NCBI GenBank assembly: GCA_018400535.1
Contig: JAGYMQ010000137.1
Location: forward strand, 1 to 35,779
Reading direction: 5' to 3'
DNA: 35,779 nt
Source: Candidatus Cloacimonadota bacterium
GTDB taxonomy: Bacteria; Cloacimonadota; Cloacimonadia; Cloacimonadales; TCS61
Each line of letters starts with the position of its first letter. The stretch's first letter is position 1. The translations under genes and the position numbers were made by a program. A model generated the notes under the pieces. That model did not search any database. It had not been told where the DNA came from and saw only the letters and a program-made list of their open reading frames with translations. Positions 1-9,589 of this stretch are shown here, in pieces.

Positions 1-109
1 CTGGGTTGATCGTCGGGGAGATTTCTTCTCGGACCATCGGTAATTTCTCTGCATTCAGAGTTAGAATTACCGTAAAAGTTAAAAGTAAAAATAGTAATTT
101 TCTCATCAT
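1..109 (-). CDS. N-terminal fragment of a secreted protein (truncated by window edge)
   Basis: Minus-strand ATG at 109 with AAAGGAG upstream; reads MMRKLLFLLLTFTVILTLNAEKLPMVREEISPTINP, a signal-peptide-like start, open to the window edge. Confidence 0.6.
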   Translation of the reverse strand, partial: MMRKLLFLLLTFTVILTLNAEKLPMVREEISPTINP

Positions 110-499
110 AAAACTCCTTTAATTTTTTTTTGTTTCATAACCTGATTTCGATATTTAAGATCATTCCTTCTTTTCTTCGATAGTTTGGAAAAACATTAAT
201 TTCATCATAAATTTCTCCATATTTTTTTCCTCATAATTATTACATTTTAGGAAGTTTAAATGCCATTATTTTGTCAAATATTTTTATGAAAAATTTCTTG
301 GGTATGATAAAGAACGTCCTTCTCAAGAATTATTTGCTAATCGTTATCATGCTGATACAATTCAAAAAGATCGCTGTAACAAAGCTTACTTCATTCATTA
401 ATTTTAAAAATTTGGAAATATTATCCTTTTAGAATTTGGTAAAAATGTTCAGCTGTGAATCGTTTTGAAAAAATTACTTATTTCTGTTGAAAAATATTT

Positions 500-1867
500 T
501 TATTGTTCGTTGATGCTGACGGTTTTTATATTCACAAATTCTTTGATCCCAAAATGAGAAAGTTCTCTACCAAAGCCGCTGTCTTTTATTCCTCCGAAAG
601 GAAGACGTGGATCAGAACGCACAAAATCATTTACGAAACAGCAACCAGCCTGCAATTTTTTTTCAGCGATCTCTTTCCCTTTTCTCAAATTACGTGTGAA
701 AACTGCTGCGCCCAGACCGAAATTCGTGTCATTGGCGATAGCTATTGCTTCTTCTTCATCTTCAGCAGAAATGATCGCTGCAACTGGACCAAAAAGTTCT
801 TCCTGATAGGCGGGCATTCCTTTCTTGACGTTTGTTAAAATCGTTGGTGGATAAAAAGCACCTTTTCGTGATGGAATTTTTCCACCTAAAATACAGTTCG
901 CTCCTTTTTCGACACTTTCAGATACCTGACGATGTAGTTCAGAACGCAGATCTTTTCTTGCCAGAGGGCCTAATGTCGTTTCCTTTTCTATTGGATCTCC
1001 CATTTTTTGTTTTGCCATTTCCAGATAAAACAATTCGGTAAAATCAGTGATAACAGATTTTTCCACGATAAATCTTTTTGCTGCGATACAGCTTTGTCCG
1101 GCATTGATCAATCTACTTGTGACGCAGGAATTTACAGTTTTTTGCAGATCAGCATCTTTGAGCACCAGATAGGGATCGCTTCCGCCAAGTTCGAGAACAC
1201 ATTTTTTCAGATTCTTGCCAGCGATCTTTGCTACGGAACTGCCAGCTGGAGTGCTACCTGTGAGCGTTACAGCTTTCACGACAGGGTCCTCGATCACTTT
1301 TTCCACTTTTTTATTTGAGATTAACAAAGTCTGGAAAGTTCCGCGAGGATATCCGGCTTCCAAAAAAATATTTTCGATTGTCAGCGCGCAGCCGGGAACA
1401 TTGGAACTGTGTTTCAGAAGTGCGATATTTCCAGCCATCAAAGCTGGAGCAGCAAAACGGAAAACCTGCCAGAAGGGAAAATTCCAGGGCATCACAGCAA
1501 GTATCGTTCCCAAAGGTTGGAAAGTCACGAAACTGTCATAAGCAGCAGTCGAGATGATTTCATTTTGCAGAAATTTCTCAGCATTTTGAGCATAATAATC
1601 GCAGACCCAGGCACATTTTTCTGCTTCTGCTTTACCGCTGGCCGGCAATTTTCCCATTTCAAGCATCATCATCTTTGCAAATTTTGGTGCTTTATCTCGT
1701 AAAATATTTGCCACTTTCAGCAGCAAAGCTTTTCTTTCTTGCATACTTGTTTCACGCCAGAGTCGGCTGGTGCGCTCTGCAAGTTCCAATTTTGCTGCAA
1801 TTTGTCTTTCGTTGATTTCTTGATATTCTTTGATCAATTCATCAGTCGCTGGATTGATAACTCTCAT
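500..1867 (-). CDS. Aldehyde dehydrogenase family protein (succinate-semialdehyde dehydrogenase-like)
   Basis: 455 aa; ALDH motifs PWNFPFWQ, VTLTGSTPAG, LELGGSDP, NAGQSCIAAKR and EELFGPVA. Confidence 0.93.
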   Translation of the reverse strand: MRVINPATDELIKEYQEINERQIAAKLELAERTSRLWRETSMQERKALLLKVANILRDKAPKFAKMMMLEMGKLPASGKAEAEKCAWVCDYYAQNAEKFLQNEIISTAAYDSFVTFQPLGTILAVMPWNFPFWQVFRFAAPALMAGNIALLKHSSNVPGCALTIENIFLEAGYPRGTFQTLLISNKKVEKVIEDPVVKAVTLTGSTPAGSSVAKIAGKNLKKCVLELGGSDPYLVLKDADLQKTVNSCVTSRLINAGQSCIAAKRFIVEKSVITDFTELFYLEMAKQKMGDPIEKETTLGPLARKDLRSELHRQVSESVEKGANCILGGKIPSRKGAFYPPTILTNVKKGMPAYQEELFGPVAAIISAEDEEEAIAIANDTNFGLGAAVFTRNLRKGKEIAEKKLQAGCCFVNDFVRSDPRLPFGGIKDSGFGRELSHFGIKEFVNIKTVSINEQ

Positions 1868-1877
1868 ATTTCACCTC

Positions 1878-2765
1878 TCATTTTTTTCGAAATCTTTTTT
1901 GCAAGATTATTCCACTAACGATCAGGATCAACCCGATGAAGGTTGAAACCAATATTTTTTCTTTCACAATGATATTGATAAAGATCAATGACAAAAATGG
2001 TGTCAAATAAATTAAATTATTTACTTCGGCGGTTGTGCGTGAAAGTTTCAATGCTTTTATCCAGATAATAAAAGTTATTCCCATCTCAAAAATGCCGATA
2101 TAAACAGCGCCCAAAAGACCTTGCCAGGAGATCTCCGTTTTTTGGAAGAGCGTGATTATCCAGATATAAAATGAACCAAAAGCAAAACTTAAAAATAATT
2201 TGGGAATTTCATCGCGTTCATCTTTCACGTTATAAAGAAAAAAGAGAGCCCAAACTATTGATGAAAACAGTGCCAAAAAGACACCAAAAGGCGTTTCGAT
2301 CTGAAAAGAGAACAATTTTCCTTTTGTGGAAATGATTATCACACCTATAAAACTGATCACAATTGAAAAGATGCTGCGTACGGCAATTTTTTGTTTCAAG
2401 ATCGGAATAGAAAGTAGAACGATCATCAAAGGCCAAATAAAATTTAAGGGTTGGGCCATTTGTGCTGGTAAAAGAGAATAGGCTTTGAATAGGATCGTGT
2501 AATATAAAAAAGGATTAAGTAATCCTAAGACAGCTGAATGCCAATAATCTTTTTTGCGATAAAATCGCAAAAGATAAAGTTTCTTTTGAACTGCAAGGAA
2601 TAAAAATGTAATAAGCATTGCTGTGAGTGAAGAAATAAAGACAAGCGGGATCACTTCCAGATATTCTAATGTGATCTTGAAAGCGGTTGCCGCAGTTGAC
2701 CAGAATAGAACGGCCAGAGCGGCCAAAAAATAGGCTTTAGTCTGTGTCTGCATTGAAAGGTTCAA
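1878..2765 (-). CDS. EamA/DMT-family transporter
   Basis: 295 aa, about 10 hydrophobic segments in two halves, typical of the DMT superfamily; the true start may be 2753. Confidence 0.85.
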   Translation of the reverse strand: MNLSMQTQTKAYFLAALAVLFWSTAATAFKITLEYLEVIPLVFISSLTAMLITFLFLAVQKKLYLLRFYRKKDYWHSAVLGLLNPFLYYTILFKAYSLLPAQMAQPLNFIWPLMIVLLSIPILKQKIAVRSIFSIVISFIGVIIISTKGKLFSFQIETPFGVFLALFSSIVWALFFLYNVKDERDEIPKLFLSFAFGSFYIWIITLFQKTEISWQGLLGAVYIGIFEMGITFIIWIKALKLSRTTAEVNNLIYLTPFLSLIFINIIVKEKILVSTFIGLILIVSGIILQKRFRKK

Positions 2766-3615
2766 TGTGAATTGTCGCTTCGATCTGCATTTTCCTGCGG
2801 ATCAGCTTTTCGATACGATCCGCAATATCATGAGCTTCTTTCAGTTTTTTTTCTCCATTCAATGCGATATGAAAGGTTATTTCCTTATGCATTCCATAAC
2901 GATGACAATGCAGATGATAAAGATCAATTTTTTCATCGATATTTTTATGGATTAGTTTATCAAGACTTTTTTTGAGCTGAGGATCAGCTTTTTCTCCCAA
3001 TAATTTACTCACAGATCGCTTCAGAACTTCATAGGCAGTGTGAAATATCATCAGCGAGATCAGAATTCCCAAAACACCATCTATCCACCAAAGTGAGCCA
3101 GCGAACAAGATCGTGATAAAGATCAGCAGAGAAGTGATTGCATCGCTGCGATGATGCCAGCCATCAGCTTTCAGCAATGTTGATCTATGTTTTTTCCCAA
3201 AAAAGATCGTGATATTGGCCATAAATTCTTTGACTAAAACAGAAATTCCCAGCACGATCAAGATCGATAGATCATAAGTCGTTACCTGCTTGTCAAATAA
3301 GTGTGAAATTGATTTCAACAATAATTCAAAACCGACAATGGCCAGAATCGTTCCCACAATGACAGCAAAGACGAATTCGCTTCTGCCATGACCAAAAGGG
3401 TGTTTGTCATCAGGCGGTTTCCGTGCGATCATGAAACCCAAAAGCACAATGATAGAAGTGAACGAATCGGAAAGTGTGTGCCAGGCGTCAGTGATGACAG
3501 CGATTGAGCCTGTGCGTGTTCCGATCCAGAATTTTGCAATGAACAACAAAATATTTATCAGGATGGAAATGACAGCTAATCTTTTTCCGATCTTTGTGTG
3601 GATCAAATTTTTCAT
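2737..3615 (-). CDS. Cation diffusion facilitator (CDF) family transporter
   Basis: ITDAWHTLSDSFTS, HPFGHGRSEF and ADGWHHRSDAITS metal-site motifs; C-terminal cytoplasmic domain. Confidence 0.93.
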   Translation of the reverse strand: MKNLIHTKIGKRLAVISILINILLFIAKFWIGTRTGSIAVITDAWHTLSDSFTSIIVLLGFMIARKPPDDKHPFGHGRSEFVFAVIVGTILAIVGFELLLKSISHLFDKQVTTYDLSILIVLGISVLVKEFMANITIFFGKKHRSTLLKADGWHHRSDAITSLLIFITILFAGSLWWIDGVLGILISLMIFHTAYEVLKRSVSKLLGEKADPQLKKSLDKLIHKNIDEKIDLYHLHCHRYGMHKEITFHIALNGEKKLKEAHDIADRIEKLIRRKMQIEATIHIEPFNADTD

Positions 3616-4799
3616 ATTTCAACCTTGAAAAGGGGCACAAGCATTTCGTCTGAAGTGATGCCAGCGTGATGTGCTTTGAATTCATTTTTCCATTTTCCTT
3701 TTTGTTTATAAACGGTGCGAAAGGCTTTATCGCTTTGTGCCACAGCAAGATAATTTCCCAGAAAATCATCAAGTTTTGGATGTGGATTGCCTTTTCCCAG
3801 CCAGCCTTCTGCGAGAAATTCATTACGAGTGAAAAGAATAAAATCATCTTCATATTTCTGGAAGGCCTTCAGGAAATTTTTTTCGCGATGTGGTTTCACA
3901 AAAAAACTATTAAAGCGTGGTTCTGGAAAAACTGGCAAGATTAAACAATTGAAAAGCTCTTTATCCTCATGAATATAAAAATATTTCTTGATATCGATCA
4001 AACCGTGATCAGCAGTAATGATAAGCATTGTGTCTTTTCGATCGTATTTTTGGATCAGCGTCTGCAATCTTTGATCAATTTCTGCCAAAAGTTTTTTCAC
4101 TTGCTCTGAATAAACGCCATAGCGATGTTCAGATTTATCAGGATCTGAAAGATAGGCATAAATAAATTTTTTCTTTTGATCCTTTTTCTTGATGATCTTG
4201 TGAAGGCACTGGAAAAATTGTTTGATCGTTTTGTGGGGAATGATCTTGGCGTGTGATGATACTTTTTGGACATTCGTGCTTTTGTAGATCGTTTTGGGTG
4301 AGAGGTTGAAAAGTTCAATTTCGGGAGTTTCTTTTTCCAATTTCTGGAAGATACTTTCCAATCCGAACAGATCTTGTGTCCGATATTTTTCAGCATCCTG
4401 GATTTCTGTCGTGATCGAATCCCAATTCGGCAAGAAATCGATATATTTGGCATATTCTTTGAAAAACAGGGTCCAGCCAATAATTCCGTGTTGAATAGGA
4501 AAAGAATTGGTCAAAAGACTGGTAATGACAGCGCTGGTGGTCGATGGGAAAACCGCGGTTAAAGGTTTCAGAAAATTTTTTTTCAAAGTAGGAAGCACTG
4601 TATCTTGATATTTTTGAAAGAGATTGTAGCCGAATCCATCCAATATCATAAAGACAATATTTTTTTTCTTATTCAATTCATTTAGCGCTAATTCGCGATG
4701 AATGGGAACTTCTGAGCTGATACCATAATTTTTCAGGATGGAAGAAATTATGTTGAGATTGGAATTTTCATAGTCTGGAAAAGTAATATTCTTTTTCAT
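3612..4799 (-). CDS. Alkaline phosphatase / type I phosphodiesterase-nucleotide pyrophosphatase family protein
   Basis: FMILDGFGYNL, AVFPSTTSAVITSLLTN and TADHGLID motifs; overlaps the CDF gene start (ATGA). Confidence 0.88.
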   Translation of the reverse strand: MKKNITFPDYENSNLNIISSILKNYGISSEVPIHRELALNELNKKKNIVFMILDGFGYNLFQKYQDTVLPTLKKNFLKPLTAVFPSTTSAVITSLLTNSFPIQHGIIGWTLFFKEYAKYIDFLPNWDSITTEIQDAEKYRTQDLFGLESIFQKLEKETPEIELFNLSPKTIYKSTNVQKVSSHAKIIPHKTIKQFFQCLHKIIKKKDQKKKFIYAYLSDPDKSEHRYGVYSEQVKKLLAEIDQRLQTLIQKYDRKDTMLIITADHGLIDIKKYFYIHEDKELFNCLILPVFPEPRFNSFFVKPHREKNFLKAFQKYEDDFILFTRNEFLAEGWLGKGNPHPKLDDFLGNYLAVAQSDKAFRTVYKQKGKWKNEFKAHHAGITSDEMLVPLFKVEI

Positions 4800-4803
4800 A
4801 TTT

Positions 4804-5445
4804 TCACCGATAAATTTTTTCGTTGATCTGAATCTCTGTCACATAAATTATCTCACAAGCACCATCGCCTGAATCATCACGTTCGGTGCTGGTTTTCCAC
4901 ACAACGTTTCGTTCTTTATATTTTCCCGTGATATTCACTAAAAATCCCGAGATGCGGACAATATCCTTTTTTTTTAGCAACCAGAGAACTTTCTCGATAT
5001 TCTTACTAGCCGCGATTATATGATTATTTGAAGAATGGGTGTTGATGTATTCAGGCGTGAGTGGAAAATCATAATTATAGCGATAAGTAAAAAACCGCAA
5101 AATCTGTTTGATCTTGATTTTTTTCAGGATCTCCAATTTTGCCATATCACCCCAACCAATTGCCAGATCATATTTGGACAGCTTACTGTTCCAACCTCTC
5201 GTGTATCTTTTTTTGGAAAGAACTCTCCCGCTCAAAATATATTTGTATAAGGGATGGATCTGAAAATCATGAGCACCTTTTTGATAATTGATCGGAGTTT
5301 TATTTAAAATTTCCAATTGTTGAGGTGGTTTTTCAAAAAATATCTGCTGATAAGAAATTTCGGTCAATGTTGGTTTTATGCAGAAATAAAAGCAAATAGA
5401 AGCTCCCAAGAAAATGATGATGATGATTAAGATCGGTTTCCACAT
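4804..5445 (-). CDS. Conserved hypothetical membrane-anchored protein
   Basis: 213 aa; N-terminal TM; C-terminal 'NTHSSNNHIIAAS...VRISGFLVNITG...DDSGDGACEIIYV', which resembles a widespread uncharacterised bacterial family (recalled, not searched). Confidence 0.7.
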   Translation of the reverse strand: MWKPILIIIIIFLGASICFYFCIKPTLTEISYQQIFFEKPPQQLEILNKTPINYQKGAHDFQIHPLYKYILSGRVLSKKRYTRGWNSKLSKYDLAIGWGDMAKLEILKKIKIKQILRFFTYRYNYDFPLTPEYINTHSSNNHIIAASKNIEKVLWLLKKKDIVRISGFLVNITGKYKERNVVWKTSTERDDSGDGACEIIYVTEIQINEKIYR

Positions 5446-7094
5446 TATTGATTATATAGAAATCTTTTGATGCTTTTTTTTGGAGTTTTCTCAAATTCTT
5501 CGGGATAGATCTCAATTTTGGAAATATTGATATAGCCAGGAAAAAGTTGATTCATTTTCTTTCGATTTGAACTCATAATATCTTCCAGTTCAGTTTCGCT
5601 GATCTTATTGAGATCGACAAGTTCCATATCTGGATAGACAAGAGCGATCAATTTCCCTTTGCGTTGGATCACAAGAGATTCTGAAATATAGGGTAAATTA
5701 TTCAATCGACTTTCTAATTCTTCCGGATAGATATTTTTTCCCGAAGCTCCCAAGATCATACTTTTTGATCGACCTCTGATGAAAATGAATTTTTCTTCGT
5801 CGATCACGCCAAGATCACCAGTGCGCAGCCAACCATTCTGCAAGCTGTTTTCAGTCGCTTCTTCATTTTTGTAATAACCCTGCATAACGTTTTCACCTTT
5901 CACCAGAATTTCACCCACTTCATTTTTTTGATCTGCCGAATCGATCCTGACGTCCAGAAAATCGATAATTTTGCCAGTGCTTCCCAATTTATAATCTTTC
6001 CAATTCACATAACTGATGAGGGGACCACATTCAGTCATTCCATAACCAACTGTAAAACGGAAGTTTATGGTGCGCAGAAATTCTTCTACTTCATTATTCA
6101 AAGGTGCGCCACCGATCACGATTTCCCGAAAATTATTGCCAAAGACAGCTGTCAGCTTTGCATTGATCTTTTTGTGGATCGCTTTTTTGGTTAAGGGAAA
6201 TTTCAATAATAGTTTCATTGTAGGTTTTTGTAAAACTGGCTTGATCTGTTTATTGTATATTTTTTCGATTACCAGCGGAACAGAGAGGATCAAACGCGGT
6301 TGAATTTCTGAAAAGGCTTTTATGATGATCTTTGGAGAAGGCGTTTTACCCAGAAAAGTGATGTGACAACCGCTGCTGAAAGGGAAAAGGAATTCAAAGG
6401 CACAGCCAAAAACGTGAGCGATCGGTAAAAAAGAAACGATCCTGTCGCCAGGTTGCAAAGGCATATTATTTCGAGCATAAATTATATTGGCATTCAAACT
6501 GCGGAATGGAAGCATCACACCTTTGGAAAATCCAGTTGTGCCGGAAGTATAAACGATTGCAGCGAGATCATCCAGATCAGAATCCTGAAAATCAAAATTT
6601 GAGGGCAACAGACGATCTCCGAAAGGTTCTAAATAATTGGAATCAGCTTTTTCAATCTTATGTTTATAATTAGATTTTCTTGAAAAGAGCATTTGAAAAT
6701 CCTGAAGTGAAAAAACCATCTCAATATTTCTCATCTGGTCAATATCCAAATTTTCAAAAATAGCTGATTCCACGAAAAGCAATTTCGAATCCGAATGATT
6801 GATAATGTGATGAGCATCTCCAGCCTTAAAATCTGGTAAGATGGGAATAATTACTGCACCATAGCTGATCGTAGCAAGATATGTGATCGCCCAAGTGACA
6901 GAATTTTTGCCGAGAAGAGCTATTTTGTCTCCCTGTTCGAGATGTAAACTTTTGAAATAACTATGGAGCAAAACAATCTTTGTGGCAACATCACGATAGC
7001 TATAACTCTTTTCGTTGTAATTGGAAAAAGCCGGTTCAAACCAATTATTTGTAATACTTTGTTTTAACAACACCAGAAATTCGTTTTTTATCAT
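5445..7094 (-). CDS. AMP-binding long-chain acyl-CoA synthetase-like protein
   Basis: YTSGTTGFSKGV, GYGMTECGP, GWLRTGDLG and K-containing C-terminus; ATG at 7094 with AAAGGAG upstream is preferred over the ORF-track start 7172. Confidence 0.92.
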   Translation of the reverse strand: MIKNEFLVLLKQSITNNWFEPAFSNYNEKSYSYRDVATKIVLLHSYFKSLHLEQGDKIALLGKNSVTWAITYLATISYGAVIIPILPDFKAGDAHHIINHSDSKLLFVESAIFENLDIDQMRNIEMVFSLQDFQMLFSRKSNYKHKIEKADSNYLEPFGDRLLPSNFDFQDSDLDDLAAIVYTSGTTGFSKGVMLPFRSLNANIIYARNNMPLQPGDRIVSFLPIAHVFGCAFEFLFPFSSGCHITFLGKTPSPKIIIKAFSEIQPRLILSVPLVIEKIYNKQIKPVLQKPTMKLLLKFPLTKKAIHKKINAKLTAVFGNNFREIVIGGAPLNNEVEEFLRTINFRFTVGYGMTECGPLISYVNWKDYKLGSTGKIIDFLDVRIDSADQKNEVGEILVKGENVMQGYYKNEEATENSLQNGWLRTGDLGVIDEEKFIFIRGRSKSMILGASGKNIYPEELESRLNNLPYISESLVIQRKGKLIALVYPDMELVDLNKISETELEDIMSSNRKKMNQLFPGYINISKIEIYPEEFEKTPKKSIKRFLYNQ

Positions 7095-7176
7095 AAAAAT
7101 CACTCCTTTTCTTTCAAACGATAAATTTATTTTTGGAAGTATTATTTGCAAGAAAAAAAAAGTAAAATCCAATTAT

Positions 7177-7209
7177 AAAAAAAAGCAACAGGAAAAAATT
7201 CCTGCTGCT
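7177..7209 (-). terminator. Intrinsic terminator downstream of the 7235-9196 selenoprotein gene
   Basis: Minus strand reads AGCAGCAGGAA-TTTT-TTCCTGTTGCT followed by a run of T; 11-bp stem with one G-U, then a U-tract. Confidence 0.85.
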
Positions 7210-7234
7210 TAAATTATATTGTTTAAATTTTGTT

Positions 7235-9196
7235 CTATTTCAGCAACATCACTTTCTGAGCAATTGTGGTCGATGTGGTATTTACTTTGATGAAATAAAG
7301 CCCGCTGGAGACATTTTTATCACTGTCATTCTTCCCATTCCAGACAAAATTGCTGGTTTGCACGATAGCATCTTGAACTATTGTCTTAACCAATTGTCCA
7401 CGAACATTATAAACTCTCACCGAAATCGGCTGTTGTTTATCCTGTTCTGTTAGATCCAGCAGGATATTTGTTTGTGGATTGAATGGATTGGGATAGATCG
7501 AAAGCGAACTTTCGCTAGTCGGTTTAATGATCTGCTCATCAGATGCGACCGGTAGTTCCAGCGCATTTGGTCCGCCGTAAGCGCCCATATCATTTTGCGT
7601 GCCGTCTGGATCGTTGTAGATTGGATCGGGATTCCCTGCATCGATACAAGGTGAGCCATCTTGCAGCCACCATTCTGCACTTAATCCGTCGTAAGCTGTT
7701 CCAATGCCAGCTGTCGGCGTCATAAAAAGTGGATCAACATCGATATTTCCCTCGCCGGTGAATCCGCCCGTGATACAGGTGTAAGTTACTGTCGGATCGC
7801 CATAAGGAGCAAAGAACATTGTTCCGTTATCGATCAAAATATTATTTTTGATTTCAATAAAGGAATTGAAGATGAAGAAAAGATAGGGCGTTCCATTCGT
7901 CGATTCATTATTAGCGATAGTGTTATTTTCCAAGATAACATCAGAGCCGTTTTTCAGGCTGAAAGCACCAAAAGTTCCAGTGTTATTAACGATGATATTA
8001 TTTGTGATCTCAGGAGATGCATCGATGCAGCCGATACCTCCTGTTAAGCTGGAGCTGGTGTTATTTGCAATGAAATTTTGCGTGATAAGAACATCATCAG
8101 ATCCGCTCACATCAATCGCAGCACCTTTGGAAGAGCTGCTATTCTCGTAGATCTTGTTACCGATGATATCAACGTTTGAATCTATTTCAATGCTGATCGC
8201 AGAAGTATTTGCTTTAGAAATATGGCAGTTCTGGATAAGATTTTCTTCTTGAGTATCAACGAAACGAATTCCCTTCCATTCGGAACTGGAAGTGAAAATT
8301 ATCGATTCGCCGGGAATTGCTTCTGCCACGAGTTTTCCATAGACATTCAAATTAACATCAGCTTCGATATTTACTGTTACACCACTTTCAATCACAAGTT
8401 CATCATCGGAAGATATTTCCACGGCATTTGTGATCGTGTAGGGTGCAAGATCTGTCGTCCAAATACCGGAAATATTTCCGCTGATATTATCAGTATTTGT
8501 TACTTCGATGAAGTCTTCCACGATTTTTGTATCTGATTCTCCATCCAGATAAACAGTGAGAGAAACATCATAAGTTCCCATTTCTGAATAAAGGAAATAG
8601 GGGTCTTCTTCTGTGCTGTCAATTTCTCCGTCGCCATTCAAGTCCCATTCCCAGGCATCGATCGTTCCAGAAGGAGAGGTGGACATATCAGAGAATTGAA
8701 CGCCAAGTTGAGCTGGACCCGATTGCACGTTGGAAGCAAAATTCGCTCCCAAACCGAAATTCGCAATAGCATTATCCAAAGGTCCGGATATTCCATTCAC
8801 ACCGTTATCTCCATAATACAATTCATTAAGTGGTCCAATTACTGCAAAGAAAGGAATATATCCATTACCATAATCTCCGTAGTAGGGATCAATATCATCC
8901 GACCAAGGATGAGAATTGCTCCAGTTCGTTTCAGACAGGAAATAGGCCTGCCCACCCGGTCCATATTGTTGCCACAAATTTTCAAAAGTCGGCGCCGCCG
9001 ATACACAGCCAGGTCAACCAGTTCCACCCCAGAAAAACACAACGGCTTTCCCGGAAGCTGTCAGATCATAGATCGAATGATCTTCGCCATTGCTATCAGT
9101 CCAGGACATATCATCGACGATATCTCCCACCTGATATTGAGCAAAGACCAAAGATGCTGACAGCATTAACATTGCAATTAAAGCAATTTTTTTCAT
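7235..9196 (-). CDS. Predicted selenoprotein: signal peptide + TlpA/AhpC-like thioredoxin domain (UxxC) + PKD + right-handed beta-helix + type IX-like C-terminal sorting domain
   Basis: ORF-track pieces 9014..9196 and 7235..8977 are in one frame (654 codons) separated only by TGA at 9016-9014. Continuous reading: MKKIALIAMLMLSASLVFAQYQVGD...KAVVFFWGGTG-U-PGCVSAAPTFENLWQQYG...IPFFAVIG...PNPFNPQTNI...KVMLLK. The downstream piece alone lacks a signal peptide and the N-terminal half of the thioredoxin fold. Confidence 0.85.
8989..9001 (-). promoter_or_regulatory. Candidate bacterial SECIS hairpin 1
   Basis: Minus RNA UCGGC-GGC-GCCGA: 5-bp perfect stem, loop GGC, loop begins 17 nt after the UGA. 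Confidence 0.65.
9014..9016 (-). other. In-frame UGA, proposed selenocysteine codon 1 (U-P-G-C)
   Basis: Plus-strand tca at 9014-9016; replaces the first Cys of a thioredoxin CxxC; downstream CCT GGC TGT = PGC. Confidence 0.8.
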
Positions 9197-9589
9197 TTTC
9201 TGCCTCCATCATTTTTTTTAAATTTTTGGTTCATTCTTAGAATAATTTTTTGATTTGCGATAGTAAAATCTCTAATTTCATCGATTTGATAACTTTCTGG
9301 AAATGAATGAATTACATTCTTGAATGTGATAACTGAATATTTTGGTGAATATTGGAAAATATTAGAATTAAAAAAATTTGAAAGATTGGAAATTAGAATT
9401 TTTAGGTGGTTGTAAAAATTGGTTTTAGGAAATTTTATACCTGCTTTGATCTTTTTTGGCAAAGACTTGTTTTCGACTCGGGAAAATGCCGCCCGGACAT
9501 TTTTTCTAAGCCGTCAGCAGATAGGCGTATCTGTGAATATTTCTCTGAAATTTTTAGCGATAATAATTTTTATCATCATAATTATAGAT

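Noticed and set aside
265-402. Frame reading CHYFVKYFYEKFLGYDKERPSQELFANRYHADTIQKDRCNKAYFIH
   Set aside because: Protein-like short stretch with no recognisable family and no clear start; could be a gene remnant but cannot be supported without a search.
8222-9240. Plus-strand ORFs of 104, 154 and 136 aa antisense to the selenoprotein gene
   Set aside because: Antisense shadow ORFs with no motif; the opposite strand has a clear multi-domain protein.
9193-9462. Minus-strand 89-aa ORF between the selenoprotein genes
   Set aside because: Low-complexity AT-rich frame with no motif or convincing start, lying in the intergenic region and overlapping the selenoprotein 1 start.
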